A program made the translations under genes and the position numbers. The notes beneath the pieces are model-generated. The model searched no databases and was not told the DNA's origin. It saw nothing but the letters and a program-made list of their open reading frames with translations. From Spirosoma sordidisoli (lineage in GTDB: Bacteria; Bacteroidota; Bacteroidia; Cytophagales; Spirosomataceae): DNA of 64,000 bases. The stretch spans positions 310,001 to 374,000 of the forward strand of contig NZ_SBLB01000003.1 of the NCBI RefSeq assembly GCF_004138325.1, given 5' to 3'. Shown here one piece after another: positions 52,562-61,532 of the stretch (positions within the stretch are counted from its first letter, which is position 1; each line of letters starts with the position of its first letter).

Positions 52562-53944
52562 TTACAATTGCCTGACCCGTAAACCGACTTTCGACTGCAC
52601 GTGAATCAGCGTCTGTATGCCGGTGGGCCGGATGGCGATCTGCTCGGGGGTGAACCGAAATGACTGGATAACCAGATCGGTTTTCTTGCCTGCTCCACCT
52701 TTCTCGTAAGCCTGGGTAATTTTCTGCGGCAGTTTATTGATCTCGTCGCCCAGCGAAATTTCCAGCAACTCATCGACCAGCTTCAACAGACTTTTCCGCA
52801 CCAGCGAACTCACGAAGCGGGGCATACCGCTCTGGCTGGCAGCATCGAAATCAAGGTTGCTGACCCGCAGAGTATTGGTCAGCGTATCGAAGACCGGACG
52901 ACCCCGCAGGTAGATCACCCCGTCCATCAGTCCACCAACCTCCGTTTTGACGAGTAAGGTGCGCTGGCCGCCGTAGACGGCCACGTTCCGGATCGTTACC
53001 GCCCCGAAGAGCAGCCGTTTTTTTTGCTGGCTGAGGGTCAGGTTCAACACCCGGTTTATGTCGGCATAGGGCAGGTCGCTCACCAGTCGCAGGTCAGACA
53101 ATAGCGGGAGTTGTTCTTTCCGTTCCAGGGTTGGTAACTGGGTCGGGGTGTAGGCCGGTGTGGTAGGTTTCAGCTTTGTCTCCGTATTCAACGCAATTCG
53201 GAGGTGGGTGATGATCGACCCGTTTCCTCCGCTGATGGGACTGGTTTCAACCCGCACCGGCTTGGGGAGCAGCCAGAGGCCGAACTCTTTACTGACCAGC
53301 AAGGGTTTCTGAATATCCTGCCAGATCGGTCCGACAATCTGGTCGATCCGGAGTTCTTTGTAGATAGCGGTGTCGATAGCCGACTCGATGGCGGGCTGGT
53401 AACGGTCGAGCAGATTTCGCACAAAATCAGTCAGCTGAATCTCCTGCCCCAGAATTTTGATCTCCGGTTTTATGATCCAGTCAAAGCTGGTGAATTTCAC
53501 CCGGCTGGCCAGGCGCCAGTCAGGCGTTACCGTCAGTGGGCTCTGAAAATTGATATGCAGCGAACAGAACGGCTTGTCGGGAGGGGTTTTGTCCTTACTG
53601 AACGGCTTGGTAATCCAGAGCTGAAGCGGGGTCGAAAACCGGAGCTGCTGATTCTCGTACTGAATACGGACCCGACCCGACCGCGCCACCCTGAACGGGA
53701 ACACGCCCCCCCGTTTGCCGCCGGGCGCGCCTTTACCGACCAGCAGCGGGTCAAGTTCACGGTTAATTTTTTCTTCCAGTTCACGGATCGGAAACTCAAT
53801 CGATCCGGCCACGTGCGAAACAGTAGTTGATATCGGCGGGTCGAACCCTTCCGCTTTGGGGGGGCTTGTTTCTACATGCTGACAATCCGAAAGGCTGACA
53901 ATCAGCACCAAACCCATGAAATAGTGTAGTAGCAATGGTTTCAT
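52562..53944 (-). CDS. DUF4403-family lipoprotein
   Basis: From the ATG at 53944 (MKPLLLHYFMGLVLIVSLSDC) the protein has 460 residues with a lipoprotein-type signal peptide and cysteine in SLSDC. Most of the chain matches DUF4403, a family of periplasmic/outer-membrane associated lipoproteins of Bacteroidota and others, with the repeated beta strands of a BPI/SMP-like tubular fold (SIEFPIRELEEKINREL, ITHLRIALNTETKLK, LPLLSDLRLVSDLPYADINRVLNL, VYLRGRPVFDTLTNTLRVSNLDFD). Such folds carry lipids in eukaryotes; a lipid-related role here is only inference. The 10 residues before this Met in the longest frame are not part of the signal. Confidence 0.85.
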   Translation of the reverse strand: MKPLLLHYFMGLVLIVSLSDCQHVETSPPKAEGFDPPISTTVSHVAGSIEFPIRELEEKINRELDPLLVGKGAPGGKRGGVFPFRVARSGRVRIQYENQQLRFSTPLQLWITKPFSKDKTPPDKPFCSLHINFQSPLTVTPDWRLASRVKFTSFDWIIKPEIKILGQEIQLTDFVRNLLDRYQPAIESAIDTAIYKELRIDQIVGPIWQDIQKPLLVSKEFGLWLLPKPVRVETSPISGGNGSIITHLRIALNTETKLKPTTPAYTPTQLPTLERKEQLPLLSDLRLVSDLPYADINRVLNLTLSQQKKRLLFGAVTIRNVAVYGGQRTLLVKTEVGGLMDGVIYLRGRPVFDTLTNTLRVSNLDFDAASQSGMPRFVSSLVRKSLLKLVDELLEISLGDEINKLPQKITQAYEKGGAGKKTDLVIQSFRFTPEQIAIRPTGIQTLIHVQSKVGLRVRQL

Positions 53945-53968
53945 CAGGCAATCTGGTGGAATTGGTAG

Positions 53969-54016
53969 TAACACACGGGCTTCGCTTCCTCACCCCCTGC
54001 CCCCGCCCGTGTGTTA
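53969..54016 (-). terminator. Inverted repeat between tkt and the DUF4403 gene
   Basis: TAACACACGGGC at 53969-53980 pairs perfectly with GCCCGTGTGTTA at 54005-54016 around a 24-base, C-rich loop. It lies 16 bases after the transketolase stop and 24 bases before the next start on the same strand. There is no T-run, so it may limit read-through from tkt to the lipoprotein gene or shield the 3' end. Confidence 0.5.
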
Positions 54017-54032
54017 CAAATCATCGAATGGG

Positions 54033-56081
54033 CTACGACAACACTTCCTTTTTCTCGATACCGTCCGGGTTACCGTCCAGCACCGCTTTGGCCGTGGCTA
54101 TAACGTTGTCGACCGTAAATCCGAAATAGGCCATCACCTCGTCGCCGGGGGCCGACAGCCCGAATCGGTTCATGCTGATGGTTGTGCCTTCGTCGGTGAC
54201 GTACTTGTGCCAGCCGATGGGCGAGCCCGCTTCTACCGCCAGCCGTTTGCGGATGGAAGGCGGCAGTACTTTGTGGTGGTAAGCCTGATCCTGCTTTTCA
54301 AAAAGCTCCCACGAAGGCATACTGACAACCCGCGCCTGAATCCCCTGTTTCTTGAGTTCGGCCTGCGCTTTCAGCACCAGCGATACTTCGGAGCCGGTTC
54401 CGATCAGGATCAGCTGCGGAGTGCCTTCGGACTCACTCAGGATATAAGCCCCTTTTTCGACACCCTCCCGGGCCGAGCCGTACGTTCCCTGGTCGAGCAC
54501 CGGCAGCTTCTGCCTCGACAGAATCAGCAGCACCGGCGATTTAGGCTGTAACATGGCTACACGCCAGGCTTCGACGGTCTCATTGGCATCGGCCGGTCGG
54601 ATTATGATACAGTTCGGAATGGTTCGGAGGGATACGATTTGCTCGACGGGCTGGTGGGTAGGGCCGTCTTCGCCCAGGCCGATGCTGTCGTGGGTAAAGA
54701 CAAAGGTAGCTTTTGATTCGGCCAGGGCGGTCAGCCGGATGGCCCCCCGCATATAGTCCGAAAAGTTCAGAAATGTGCCGCCGTACGGATGTATGCCCCC
54801 GTGTTGCGACAAACCGTTCAGGGCTGCTCCCATGGCATGCTCCCGAACGCCAAACCATACGTTCGAGTGGTCGTAATGCCCCGGCTGAAAACTCACATCC
54901 CCTTTGGTAGGCATATCGTTGGACGAAGCCAGGTCGGCCGATCCGCCGAACAGGAACCGGACGTTTTGCTTGAGGGCTTCCAGCGCTTTGCCGGAGGCCT
55001 GCCGGGTCGCCATGTCTTTATCATCGGCCGTGAAAACTGGCAAGCCGGCATCCCAGCCATCGGGTAACTTGCCAGCAAAAGCCAGTTCAAACTCTGCCCC
55101 TTCTGTTCCAAACTGCTTTTTATAGGCATCGAACCGGGTTTGCCAGTCGGCCTGAAGCTGGCGACCCCGCTGTCCCGCTTCGCTCAGATGCTCCCGAACG
55201 CCATCGGGTACCACAAACGACTGGTCGGGGTCGAATCCAAAATAGGTCTTCACTGCCCGCAGGTTTTCGTCGCCCAGCGGGCTGCCATGCACCTTGCTGG
55301 TTCCGGCCAACGGGCTGCCATAGCCGATCACCGTGCGAACGGCAATGATCGACGGGCGCTCGGTCTCATCCTGTGCCGCCCGGATGGCCTGGTCAATGGC
55401 GTCAAGGTCGTTACCATCGGCTACTTCCTGCGTATGCCAGCCGTAGGCCGCAAAGCGCGCCATCCGGTCTTCCGTAAACGCCAGGTTAGTGGGGCCGTCG
55501 AGCGAGATCAGGTTATCGTCGTAGAGGTAGATCAATTTCCCCAGCTTCAGGTGGCCCGCCAGGGAAGCCGCTTCAGACGCGATCCCCTCCATCAAATCGC
55601 CATCGCTGACAATCGAGTAGGTGTAGTGATCAACGATGGTGTGGCCCTCCCGGTTGTAGGTGGCAGCCAGAAAGGCTTCTGCCATTGCCATGCCGACGCC
55701 ATTGGCAAACCCCTGCCCAAGCGGCCCTGTCGTTACCTCTACACCAGCTGTCAGATTGGATTCTGGATGGCCGGGTGTTTTGGAATGCATCTGCCGGAAC
55801 TGCTTTACATCGTCGAGGGAGAGATCATACCCGTAGAGGTGTAACATACTATAAAGCAACGCAGAGCCGTGGCCGGCCGACAGAACAAACCGGTCTCGGT
55901 CGGGCCAGTGCGGGTCCTGCGGATTGAATCGCAGATGTCGGGACCAGAGTACGTAGGCCATTGGCGCTGCGCCCAGCGGTAAACCCGGATGACCGGAGTT
56001 GGCCTGCTGCACGGCGTCTACCGCCAGCAGCCGGATGGTGTTGATGCTACGTTCGTCGATTGAGGTTGCCTGGTTTGTCAT
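54033..56081 (-). CDS. tkt: Transketolase
   Basis: The 682-residue thiamine-diphosphate enzyme moves two-carbon units between sugars of the pentose phosphate path. N-terminal markers are [25 protein letters not shown] and [17 protein letters not shown] (VTTGPLGQG). The ThDP/Mg motif is [18 protein letters not shown] followed 26 residues later by DDN. The pyrimidine domain has [15 protein letters not shown] and [18 protein letters not shown], and the C-terminal domain the [17 protein letters not shown] segment. I chose the ATG at 56081 ([14 protein letters not shown]) over an upstream one at 56129. It is of the full-length single-chain kind. Confidence 0.97.
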   Translation of the reverse strand: MTNQATSIDERSINTIRLLAVDAVQQANSGHPGLPLGAAPMAYVLWSRHLRFNPQDPHWPDRDRFVLSAGHGSALLYSMLHLYGYDLSLDDVKQFRQMHSKTPGHPESNLTAGVEVTTGPLGQGFANGVGMAMAEAFLAATYNREGHTIVDHYTYSIVSDGDLMEGIASEAASLAGHLKLGKLIYLYDDNLISLDGPTNLAFTEDRMARFAAYGWHTQEVADGNDLDAIDQAIRAAQDETERPSIIAVRTVIGYGSPLAGTSKVHGSPLGDENLRAVKTYFGFDPDQSFVVPDGVREHLSEAGQRGRQLQADWQTRFDAYKKQFGTEGAEFELAFAGKLPDGWDAGLPVFTADDKDMATRQASGKALEALKQNVRFLFGGSADLASSNDMPTKGDVSFQPGHYDHSNVWFGVREHAMGAALNGLSQHGGIHPYGGTFLNFSDYMRGAIRLTALAESKATFVFTHDSIGLGEDGPTHQPVEQIVSLRTIPNCIIIRPADANETVEAWRVAMLQPKSPVLLILSRQKLPVLDQGTYGSAREGVEKGAYILSESEGTPQLILIGTGSEVSLVLKAQAELKKQGIQARVVSMPSWELFEKQDQAYHHKVLPPSIRKRLAVEAGSPIGWHKYVTDEGTTISMNRFGLSAPGDEVMAYFGFTVDNVIATAKAVLDGNPDGIEKKEVLS

Positions 56082-56129
56082 CGTAAGAAAGGATTGATTG
56101 CAGTCAATACAAAAACGCCGATCTGCCAT

Positions 56130-56347
56130 ACCTGGGCAAACCGGTTATGTATCATAACCCGGAATAAGGGAAAGTAGATAAAAAAAGTTGACTACTAATC
56201 ATCTATCTCACTTTCAGTCAACTAGTTATAACTAACAGGTCAGCTCTTTTTTTACGAGAACAGCCGACCGCCAGTCAGGCAGCCGGGCACTAAAGCTGGC
56301 CTCCAGCCAACCTGTTTTATCGGGACTGGAATGACCGGGATAAAAAA
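56130..56347. other. Gene-free stretch upstream of tkt
   Basis: The bases between the tkt start and the terminator of the 179-residue gene are AT-rich near 56150-56230 and hold the tkt promoter in the minus direction. No gene is supported here. Confidence 0.4.
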
Positions 56348-56388
56348 CGCTGTTTTACTCCTGCAGCGTATACAGGAATAAAACAGCG
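56348..56388 (-). terminator. Terminator of the orphan 179-residue gene
   Basis: CGCTGTTTTACTCCTG at 56348-56363 pairs with CAGGAATAAAACAGCG at 56373-56388 with one G-T pair. In the minus-strand transcript it is followed by the U-run made by the A-run at 56342-56347. It lies about 65 bases after the stop codon. Confidence 0.85.
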
Positions 56389-56454
56389 TAGAGACCGGCT
56401 GCCAACCGACTGGTTTGCACCGGATACGGGTAAATGAGTTGGGGAAGCGTTGCT

Positions 56455-56994
56455 TTACTGAATGGCTTCAATGGCCATGAGTTCCCACATCATAGTCCAC
56501 TGTTCAGAGTCGAGCCACTGCCGGATGGTCATATCGATCAGGTTTTTGTCGATCGCGTATTCGAGGGCGTCCATCACCCGCCGGTGCTTCGGAATGGCGT
56601 GGCCCACCCGGGAGTAATAATCTTTCAGAAACTGATCTTTATCCGTCGTCAGCAGCGAGAAGTTCTCCCCCGTATGCGGATCGCGAAGAAGAATGGGATA
56701 GGCATTCCAGAACTCGAGGGCCGCTTTTTCGCGGTTCTGATCGAACAGGTCGCGCCCTACTTCATCAGTCAGCACAAAGAAGTCGAGATAGTAATAACCC
56801 TCTTTGTTCAGGTTAAGGATAAGACCCCGGTCGACCAGATTACCGATTTCCTCGGCCGAAAAGCTGGGGCCTTCCTGGCCAAACCGGTACAAAGCGGCAT
56901 ACTGACGCGTATGGGTCAGAAACAGGAATACGTACTGATTAGGCGTGATGTTGTAACGTAACAGGGCGTCTAGGTTAATCTCAATGGTATTCAT
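56455..56994 (-). CDS. Orphan 179-residue protein of unknown function
   Basis: I do not recognise this protein. It begins MNTIEINLDALLRYNITPNQY, followed by an apparently helical region FLFLTHTRQYAALYRFGQEG and a stretch that looks like a winged-helix (FSAEEIGNLVDRGLILNLNKEGYYYLDFF). The middle is acidic and aromatic (FDQNREKAALEFWNAYPIL, TTDKDQFLKDYYSRVG), and the end is helical (HRRVMDALEYAIDKNLIDMTIRQWLDSEQW). There is no signal peptide or membrane helix. A MarR-like or other DNA-binding fold in the first 75 residues is a weak guess. It is a single gene with its own terminator and a long AT-rich upstream region. Confidence 0.7.
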   Translation of the reverse strand: MNTIEINLDALLRYNITPNQYVFLFLTHTRQYAALYRFGQEGPSFSAEEIGNLVDRGLILNLNKEGYYYLDFFVLTDEVGRDLFDQNREKAALEFWNAYPILLRDPHTGENFSLLTTDKDQFLKDYYSRVGHAIPKHRRVMDALEYAIDKNLIDMTIRQWLDSEQWTMMWELMAIEAIQ

Positions 56995-57260
56995 CAGAGT
57001 ACAAGTTATGAGGCTGAAAAACTTTTCCTGAAGGCAAACGAACCTATTTGTTTGTTAAGCAATAGATTATTCCGCTTCCTAAAATTATGCAAAATATTGT
57101 TAACGCTAATACTTAGTTATTAACATGAGCAACGAACTTATCTGTAAGTACACACTACCTACATTAAATACTATATCAGTAAGAAATTATGCAAGTGCCA
57201 GAACAGTTTAATACCCTACCGGTTTAATCTACATAAACCAGCATAACTCAACCAGAACGC
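56995..57260. promoter_or_regulatory. AT-rich divergent region between orphan and GlcG-like genes
   Basis: These 266 bases are the most AT-rich of the window by eye, free of genes, and must contain promoters for both neighbours. TATTTTGC on the minus strand near 57093-57100 is one base from the -7 consensus. No full promoter pair could be fixed. Confidence 0.4.
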
Positions 57261-57662
57261 ATGACTATTACCCTTGAACAGGCCCAGCAGGCTATCGAAG
57301 CGGCCAAACAAAAATCGATCGAAATAGGCACCCTGATGAACATTGCTATCGTCGACTCGGGTGCTAACCTGGCCGCTTTTGCCCGTCAGGAAGGGGCCTG
57401 GCTTGGGTCTATCGATATCTCCATCCGAAAAGCCAAAACGGCCCGCTACTTCGACATGCCAACCGGCGAAATTGGAAAGCTTTCGCAACCCGGCGGCCCT
57501 CTCTACAACATTGAGCACTCTAACGGTGGACTCATCTCTTTTCCGGGTGGTATTCCCATCAAAAATGCGGAAGGCACCATCATCGGGGCCATCGGCGTTT
57601 CGGGGAGTACGGTCGAGAACGATCATACCGTAGCTCAGGCTGGGGTCGAGGCCATCTCCTGA
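57261..57662 (+). CDS. GlcG/HbpS-family heme-degrading-type protein
   Basis: The 133-residue protein matches the GlcG/HbpS (DUF336) fold. Typical segments are [19 protein letters not shown], the strand [58 protein letters not shown] and [23 protein letters not shown] at the end. Members bind heme or small molecules or are encoded with glycolate and aldehyde oxidation genes. It is followed after 76 bases by fdhA on the same strand. The partner context favours a small-molecule or redox role over heme transport, but this is inference. Confidence 0.9.
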   Translation: MTITLEQAQQAIEAAKQKSIEIGTLMNIAIVDSGANLAAFARQEGAWLGSIDISIRKAKTARYFDMPTGEIGKLSQPGGPLYNIEHSNGGLISFPGGIPIKNAEGTIIGAIGVSGSTVENDHTVAQAGVEAIS

Positions 57663-57738
57663 CGGCGGAACCTGTCTGGCTGGTTCCCCTCCCCGACTTT
57701 CTTTTATTTTCTCTGTTCATCTAAACCCGCTACTCACT

Positions 57739-58932
57739 ATGGCAAGCAATCGTGGTGTCGTATACACCGGTCCCGGCAAAGTCGAAGTACAAACTATTGA
57801 TTTCCCGGAACTGGTTAACCCCAAAGGCAAAAAGATCAACCACGGGGTTCTTTTAAAAGTAGTATCGACGAACATCTGCGGTTCCGACCAGCACATGGTC
57901 CGTGGCCGAACAACCGCCGAACCGGGTCTGATTCTGGGCCATGAGATAACGGGAGAAGTAATCGAGAAAGGGTCTGACGTCGAGTTTCTGAACGTGGGCG
58001 ACCTGGTTTCCGTACCCTTCAACGTGGCCTGTGGCCGGTGCCGGACGTGTAAAGAGCAGAAAACCGGCATCTGCCTGAACGTGAACGAGTCGAGGGCCGG
58101 CGGTGCCTATGGGTACGTGGACATGGGCGGCTGGATTGGCGGCCAGGCCGAGTACGTAATGGTTCCCTATGCCGATTTCAACCTGCTGCGGTTTCCCGAC
58201 AAAGAGCAGGCAATGGACAAGATCCGCGACCTGACCATGCTCAGTGATATATTCCCGACGGGTTTCCACGGTGCGGTCAACGCCGGCGTCGGGCCGGGCA
58301 CTACCGTATACGTTGCGGGAGCCGGTCCGGTCGGTATGGCCGCTGCGGCTTCGGCCCAGCTCCTGGGGGCTGCCGTGGTCATCGTGGGCGACATGAACAA
58401 GGCCCGACTGGCCCACGCCCGCTCCATCGGTTGCGAAACGGTTGATCTGAACGAAGATGCGTCGCTGGCCGATCAGATCACCCAGATCCTGGGCGTTCCC
58501 GAAGTAGACTGCGCTGTCGACTGTGTCGGCTTTGAGGCCCGCGGGCATGGTGGAGAGGTCCAGAAAGAAGTACCGGCCGCCGTATTAAACTCCCTGATGG
58601 AGATTGCCCGGGCAGGCGGTGCAATCGGTATTCCGGGTTTGTACGTTACCGAAGACCCCGGCGCCGAAGAGTCGACCGCAAAAACGGGAAACCTGTCCAT
58701 CCGCTTCGGGCTGGGCTGGGCCAAAAGCCATTCGTTCTTTACCGGCCAGACTCCCGTTATCAAATACAACCGGCAGCTGATGATGTCGATTTTGTACGAC
58801 AAAGTGCAGATTGCCAAAGCGGTCAATGTCGAAGTGATCAGCCTGGATGAGGCACCAAAAGGCTATGCTGAGTTTGACAGCGGGGTGGCCAAGAAATTTG
58901 TCATCAACCCGCATGGCCTGATTCCGGCCTAG
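57739..58932 (+). CDS. fdhA: Formaldehyde dehydrogenase, glutathione-independent
   Basis: The 397-residue zinc dehydrogenase closely follows the known enzyme that oxidises formaldehyde with tightly held NAD. Catalytic zinc ligands are C47 in ICGSDQH and H68-E69 in GHEITGE. The structural cysteines are C98, C101, C104 and C112. Cofactor binding is by GTTVYVAGAGPVGMAAAASA. The long loop NESRAGGAYGYVDMGGWIGGQAEYV is diagnostic for the group. It lies between a GlcG-like gene and a DJ-1/PfpI gene, forming a likely aldehyde-detoxification set. A terminator-like hairpin follows. Confidence 0.94.
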   Translation: MASNRGVVYTGPGKVEVQTIDFPELVNPKGKKINHGVLLKVVSTNICGSDQHMVRGRTTAEPGLILGHEITGEVIEKGSDVEFLNVGDLVSVPFNVACGRCRTCKEQKTGICLNVNESRAGGAYGYVDMGGWIGGQAEYVMVPYADFNLLRFPDKEQAMDKIRDLTMLSDIFPTGFHGAVNAGVGPGTTVYVAGAGPVGMAAAASAQLLGAAVVIVGDMNKARLAHARSIGCETVDLNEDASLADQITQILGVPEVDCAVDCVGFEARGHGGEVQKEVPAAVLNSLMEIARAGGAIGIPGLYVTEDPGAEESTAKTGNLSIRFGLGWAKSHSFFTGQTPVIKYNRQLMMSILYDKVQIAKAVNVEVISLDEAPKGYAEFDSGVAKKFVINPHGLIPA

Positions 58933-58957
58933 CCTCCGCAACCCAGATTGATCTGAA

Positions 58958-59000
58958 AAAACACCGCAAGTGAGCCAATGGGCTTTGTTTGCGGTGTTTT
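58958..59000 (+). terminator. Terminator of the GlcG-fdhA unit
   Basis: AAAACACCGCAA at 58958-58969 pairs with TTGCGGTGTTTT at 58989-59000 and is followed by one more T. It separates fdhA from the DJ-1/PfpI gene. Confidence 0.75.
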
Positions 59001-59073
59001 TGCTGACCAACGGGGTAACCTTCCGGTCGAATAGCAGTTTATTCCAGTAGTATACAATACAATCACAAACGTT

Positions 59074-59628
59074 ATGAATGAGTTGCAGGGAAAAAAGATA
59101 GCCGCTCTGATGACAGAGGGCTTTGAACAGGTAGAGTTGACAGAGCCGCGGCAGGCACTCGAAGCCGCTGGTGCCACGGTACACCTCATCGCTCCCAAAG
59201 GCGGGGAGATAAAAGGCTGGGACCATACCGAATGGGGCGATTCATTCGATGTTGACCTCCCCCTGGACGGGGCCGATCCCGGCCAGTACGATGCGTTGCT
59301 GCTACCCGGTGGGGTCATGAACCCCGACAAGCTGCGTACCGAGCAGAAAGCCGTGCAGTTCATCCAATCGTTTTTCGACGAAGAAAAACCGGTTGCGGCC
59401 ATCTGCCATGCGCCTACCCTGCTGGCCGAAGCCGACGTAGTGCAGGGACGTACGCTGACGTCCTACCCTTCCATACAGACGGACCTGGTGAACGCAGGCG
59501 CCAACTGGGTAGACCAGGAAGTCGTAACCGACGGAAACCTGGTTACCAGCCGCAAACCCGACGATATTCCAGCCTTCAACGAGGCCTTTATCAAACTCAT
59601 CACGGCAGGCGTTACCGCCAGTCGGTAA
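59074..59628 (+). CDS. DJ-1/PfpI-family protein (protein deglycase/glyoxalase type)
   Basis: The 184-residue protein begins with the family pattern IAALMTEGFEQVELTEPRQALEAAG. The nucleophile cysteine is in AAICHAPTLLAEADVV and follows the elbow of the PfpI/YhbO type. A conserved glutamate (in GFEQVELTE) and histidine (CHAP) complete the active-site set. Proteins of this group act on methylglyoxal or glycated products, or as stress proteases; the exact activity is disputed. Together with fdhA it suggests aldehyde or dicarbonyl stress. A two-way terminator follows. Confidence 0.9.
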   Translation: MNELQGKKIAALMTEGFEQVELTEPRQALEAAGATVHLIAPKGGEIKGWDHTEWGDSFDVDLPLDGADPGQYDALLLPGGVMNPDKLRTEQKAVQFIQSFFDEEKPVAAICHAPTLLAEADVVQGRTLTSYPSIQTDLVNAGANWVDQEVVTDGNLVTSRKPDDIPAFNEAFIKLITAGVTASR

Positions 59629-59643
59629 CCTGACATAAAAAAA

Positions 59644-59672
59644 GAGGGCGCCCTGTGGCGCCCTCTTTTTTT
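59644..59672. terminator. Two-way terminator between the DJ-1 gene and metF
   Basis: GAGGGCGCC at 59644-59652 pairs perfectly with GGCGCCCTC at 59657-59665. An A-run precedes and TTTTTTT follows, so it can serve both converging genes. Confidence 0.92.
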
Positions 59673-59676
59673 ATGA

Positions 59677-60636
59677 TTAAAATACTGCCCGGGCAATTTG
59701 CATGACGTTGTCGGCCTTGCCCATGGTGTAGTAGTGGAGAACGGGCGCTCCGGCAGCCATCAGCTCCCGCGATTGCTGTATACCCCATTCGATACCCACC
59801 TGGCGAGCCTGCTGGTCGTTCTCGCAGGCCTCTACGGCGGCAACCAGTTCCTCGGGCATGTGGAGGTGAAACAGTCTGGGCAGGATTTGCAGTTGCCGGC
59901 GTGTACTCAGCGGCTTCAGTCCTGGAATAATCGGGATATCGATACCATGCTGTCGACACCGTTCCACGAAATCGAAATACTTTCGGTTGTCGAAAAACAT
60001 CTGGGTTACGATGTAATCGGCCCCTTTGTCTACTTTCTGCTTCAGGTACTCGAAATCGATGTCGTGGTTTTCGGCTTCAAAGTGTTTCTCGGGATAAGCC
60101 GCTACCCCGATGCAGAAATTGCTCGGAGCCAGGGCGGTATCTTCCTCGTGCAGATAAACACCCCGGTTCATGTTGGCCACCTGCTCGACCAGTTCGCTGG
60201 CGTAGCTGTATCCGTTTTCTTTGGCTTTAAAGGTCGTAAAAGGTTTGGCCGGGTCGCCCCGTAATACCAGCGCGTTATCGATACCGAGGTAGTGGAGATC
60301 GATCAGGAAGTCTTCGGTTTCTTCCCGGCTGAAGCCACCACACAGCACATGCGGCACCGGATCGACGCCGAACCGATGCATAATGGCCGAACAGATGCCG
60401 ACCGTTCCGGGGCGTTTGCGGGTAACGATCTTCTGAATGGTACCGTCGGGTAACGGCCGTTCGATGTACTCCTCCCGGTGATACGTCACGTCGACGAACG
60501 GGGGCTTGAACTCCATCAGCGGCTCGATATTGTCGAGCAGATTTTTCAGGGTATCGCCCTTGATGGGTGGGATAACTTCAATGGAAAAAATCGGCTTGCC
60601 GTTCGCAGCCTTAATATGATCGGTAATCTTTGTCAT
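59677..60636 (-). CDS. metF: 5,10-methylenetetrahydrofolate reductase
   Basis: The 319-residue flavoprotein reduces methylene-THF to methyl-THF for methionine synthesis. Typical segments are FSIEVIPPIKGDTL near the N-terminus, FVDVTYHREEY, VLCGGFSREETEDFLIDL, NALVLRGDP, FCIGVAAYPEKH, KVDKGADYIVTQMFFDNRKYFDFV and PIIPGLKPLSTRRQL. The glutamate and aspartate of these motifs (GDP, E in SIEV) hold the folate and FAD. It is read from the 3' side of a PAP2 gene that ends 13 bases upstream, so the two form a unit. No riboswitch fits the short gap. Confidence 0.96.
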   Translation of the reverse strand: MTKITDHIKAANGKPIFSIEVIPPIKGDTLKNLLDNIEPLMEFKPPFVDVTYHREEYIERPLPDGTIQKIVTRKRPGTVGICSAIMHRFGVDPVPHVLCGGFSREETEDFLIDLHYLGIDNALVLRGDPAKPFTTFKAKENGYSYASELVEQVANMNRGVYLHEEDTALAPSNFCIGVAAYPEKHFEAENHDIDFEYLKQKVDKGADYIVTQMFFDNRKYFDFVERCRQHGIDIPIIPGLKPLSTRRQLQILPRLFHLHMPEELVAAVEACENDQQARQVGIEWGIQQSRELMAAGAPVLHYYTMGKADNVMQIARAVF

Positions 60637-60649
60637 TGCGGGGTCAAAG

Positions 60650-61510
60650 TTAACGCGAAAACACGGTCAGGCGCAGGTAAATTCCATTTGCCTGCCCCGT
60701 GCTCCAGGGCTGAATGTCGAGTCGTTTTCCCAGTTCGCCCTTGTTTTTCACCTCGTGTAGTTTGGGAATGCCCCAGCCGATCAGCGAACCAAATGCGGCT
60801 CCGGCCAGCAGGTCCGTGGGGTAATGCAGCCCGCCTTCGTACCGCAGTACAGCGGTTGCCGTGGCCAGTCCTAATGATCCAACCCAGACCACCGGTTTCC
60901 AGTTCGATTCGGGAAAGTAATGCCGAAAAACCTCGCCGGTAAATACCGCCGTGGCAAAAGCATTGGTGGCATGACCGGAAAAAAAGGCCTGACGGGCACT
61001 GCGTTCCAGCTTCTCCTCCAGCGGAGCCACGGGGTTATACACAAAAGGCCGGTTACGCTGGGTCAGGTTTTTAACGGATCGCTGCAGACCGTTGGCCAGC
61101 AGCACCGTTTCGATATACATCACCCCAATTGTTTTGATATCCTGCCGCATGGGCTTCGTCCCGATCGTTAACAAACCCGCCAGCGCCACATTGCCCACCA
61201 GCGACGCATCGCTCAACCGGTCGGCGGTGGTGCTGTACCGGTCGATAGCCCCCCGGTCGAAGGCGGGGATTCTGGTCCGGTCCAGGCTGGCCAGATCCGC
61301 GATCGTTAGTGGCTCGACCCTGGATTCCAGCACAAGGGCAGTACCAGCCGCGACGCCCCCTACCCCCAGCAGGCCCAGTTCGCGCCCCGTCTGAAGACGG
61401 TATGGTGACTGGCCGAAGCCGGGTGTGATCAGGGTCAGCTGAACAAGACAGCCCGCCAGGATAGCCCGCAGGCTATTTGCTGTGGTTGATGCGCGTAGGT
61501 AAGGATTCAT
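60650..61510 (-). CDS. PAP2-family phosphatase (membrane or envelope)
   Basis: This 286-residue protein has the three phosphatase motifs: KNLTQRNRPF (K and RP), SGHATNAFATA (the SGH motif) and RYEGGLHYPTDLLAG (R, H and D). The N-terminus carries a signal-like hydrophobic segment and later hydrophobic helices; the arrangement suggests an envelope enzyme acting on lipid phosphates or on undecaprenyl diphosphate. The exact substrate is not clear. Gap to the helicase gene upstream is 22 bases and to metF 13 bases, indicating cotranscription on the minus strand. Confidence 0.9.
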   Translation of the reverse strand: MNPYLRASTTANSLRAILAGCLVQLTLITPGFGQSPYRLQTGRELGLLGVGGVAAGTALVLESRVEPLTIADLASLDRTRIPAFDRGAIDRYSTTADRLSDASLVGNVALAGLLTIGTKPMRQDIKTIGVMYIETVLLANGLQRSVKNLTQRNRPFVYNPVAPLEEKLERSARQAFFSGHATNAFATAVFTGEVFRHYFPESNWKPVVWVGSLGLATATAVLRYEGGLHYPTDLLAGAAFGSLIGWGIPKLHEVKNKGELGKRLDIQPWSTGQANGIYLRLTVFSR

Positions 61511-61532
61511 AGAGCGAGTGATTTGGGCGCTT

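Noticed and set aside
60637-60660. Possible riboswitch before metF
   Set aside because: Only 13 bases separate metF from the preceding gene, too short for any known S-adenosyl-type riboswitch.
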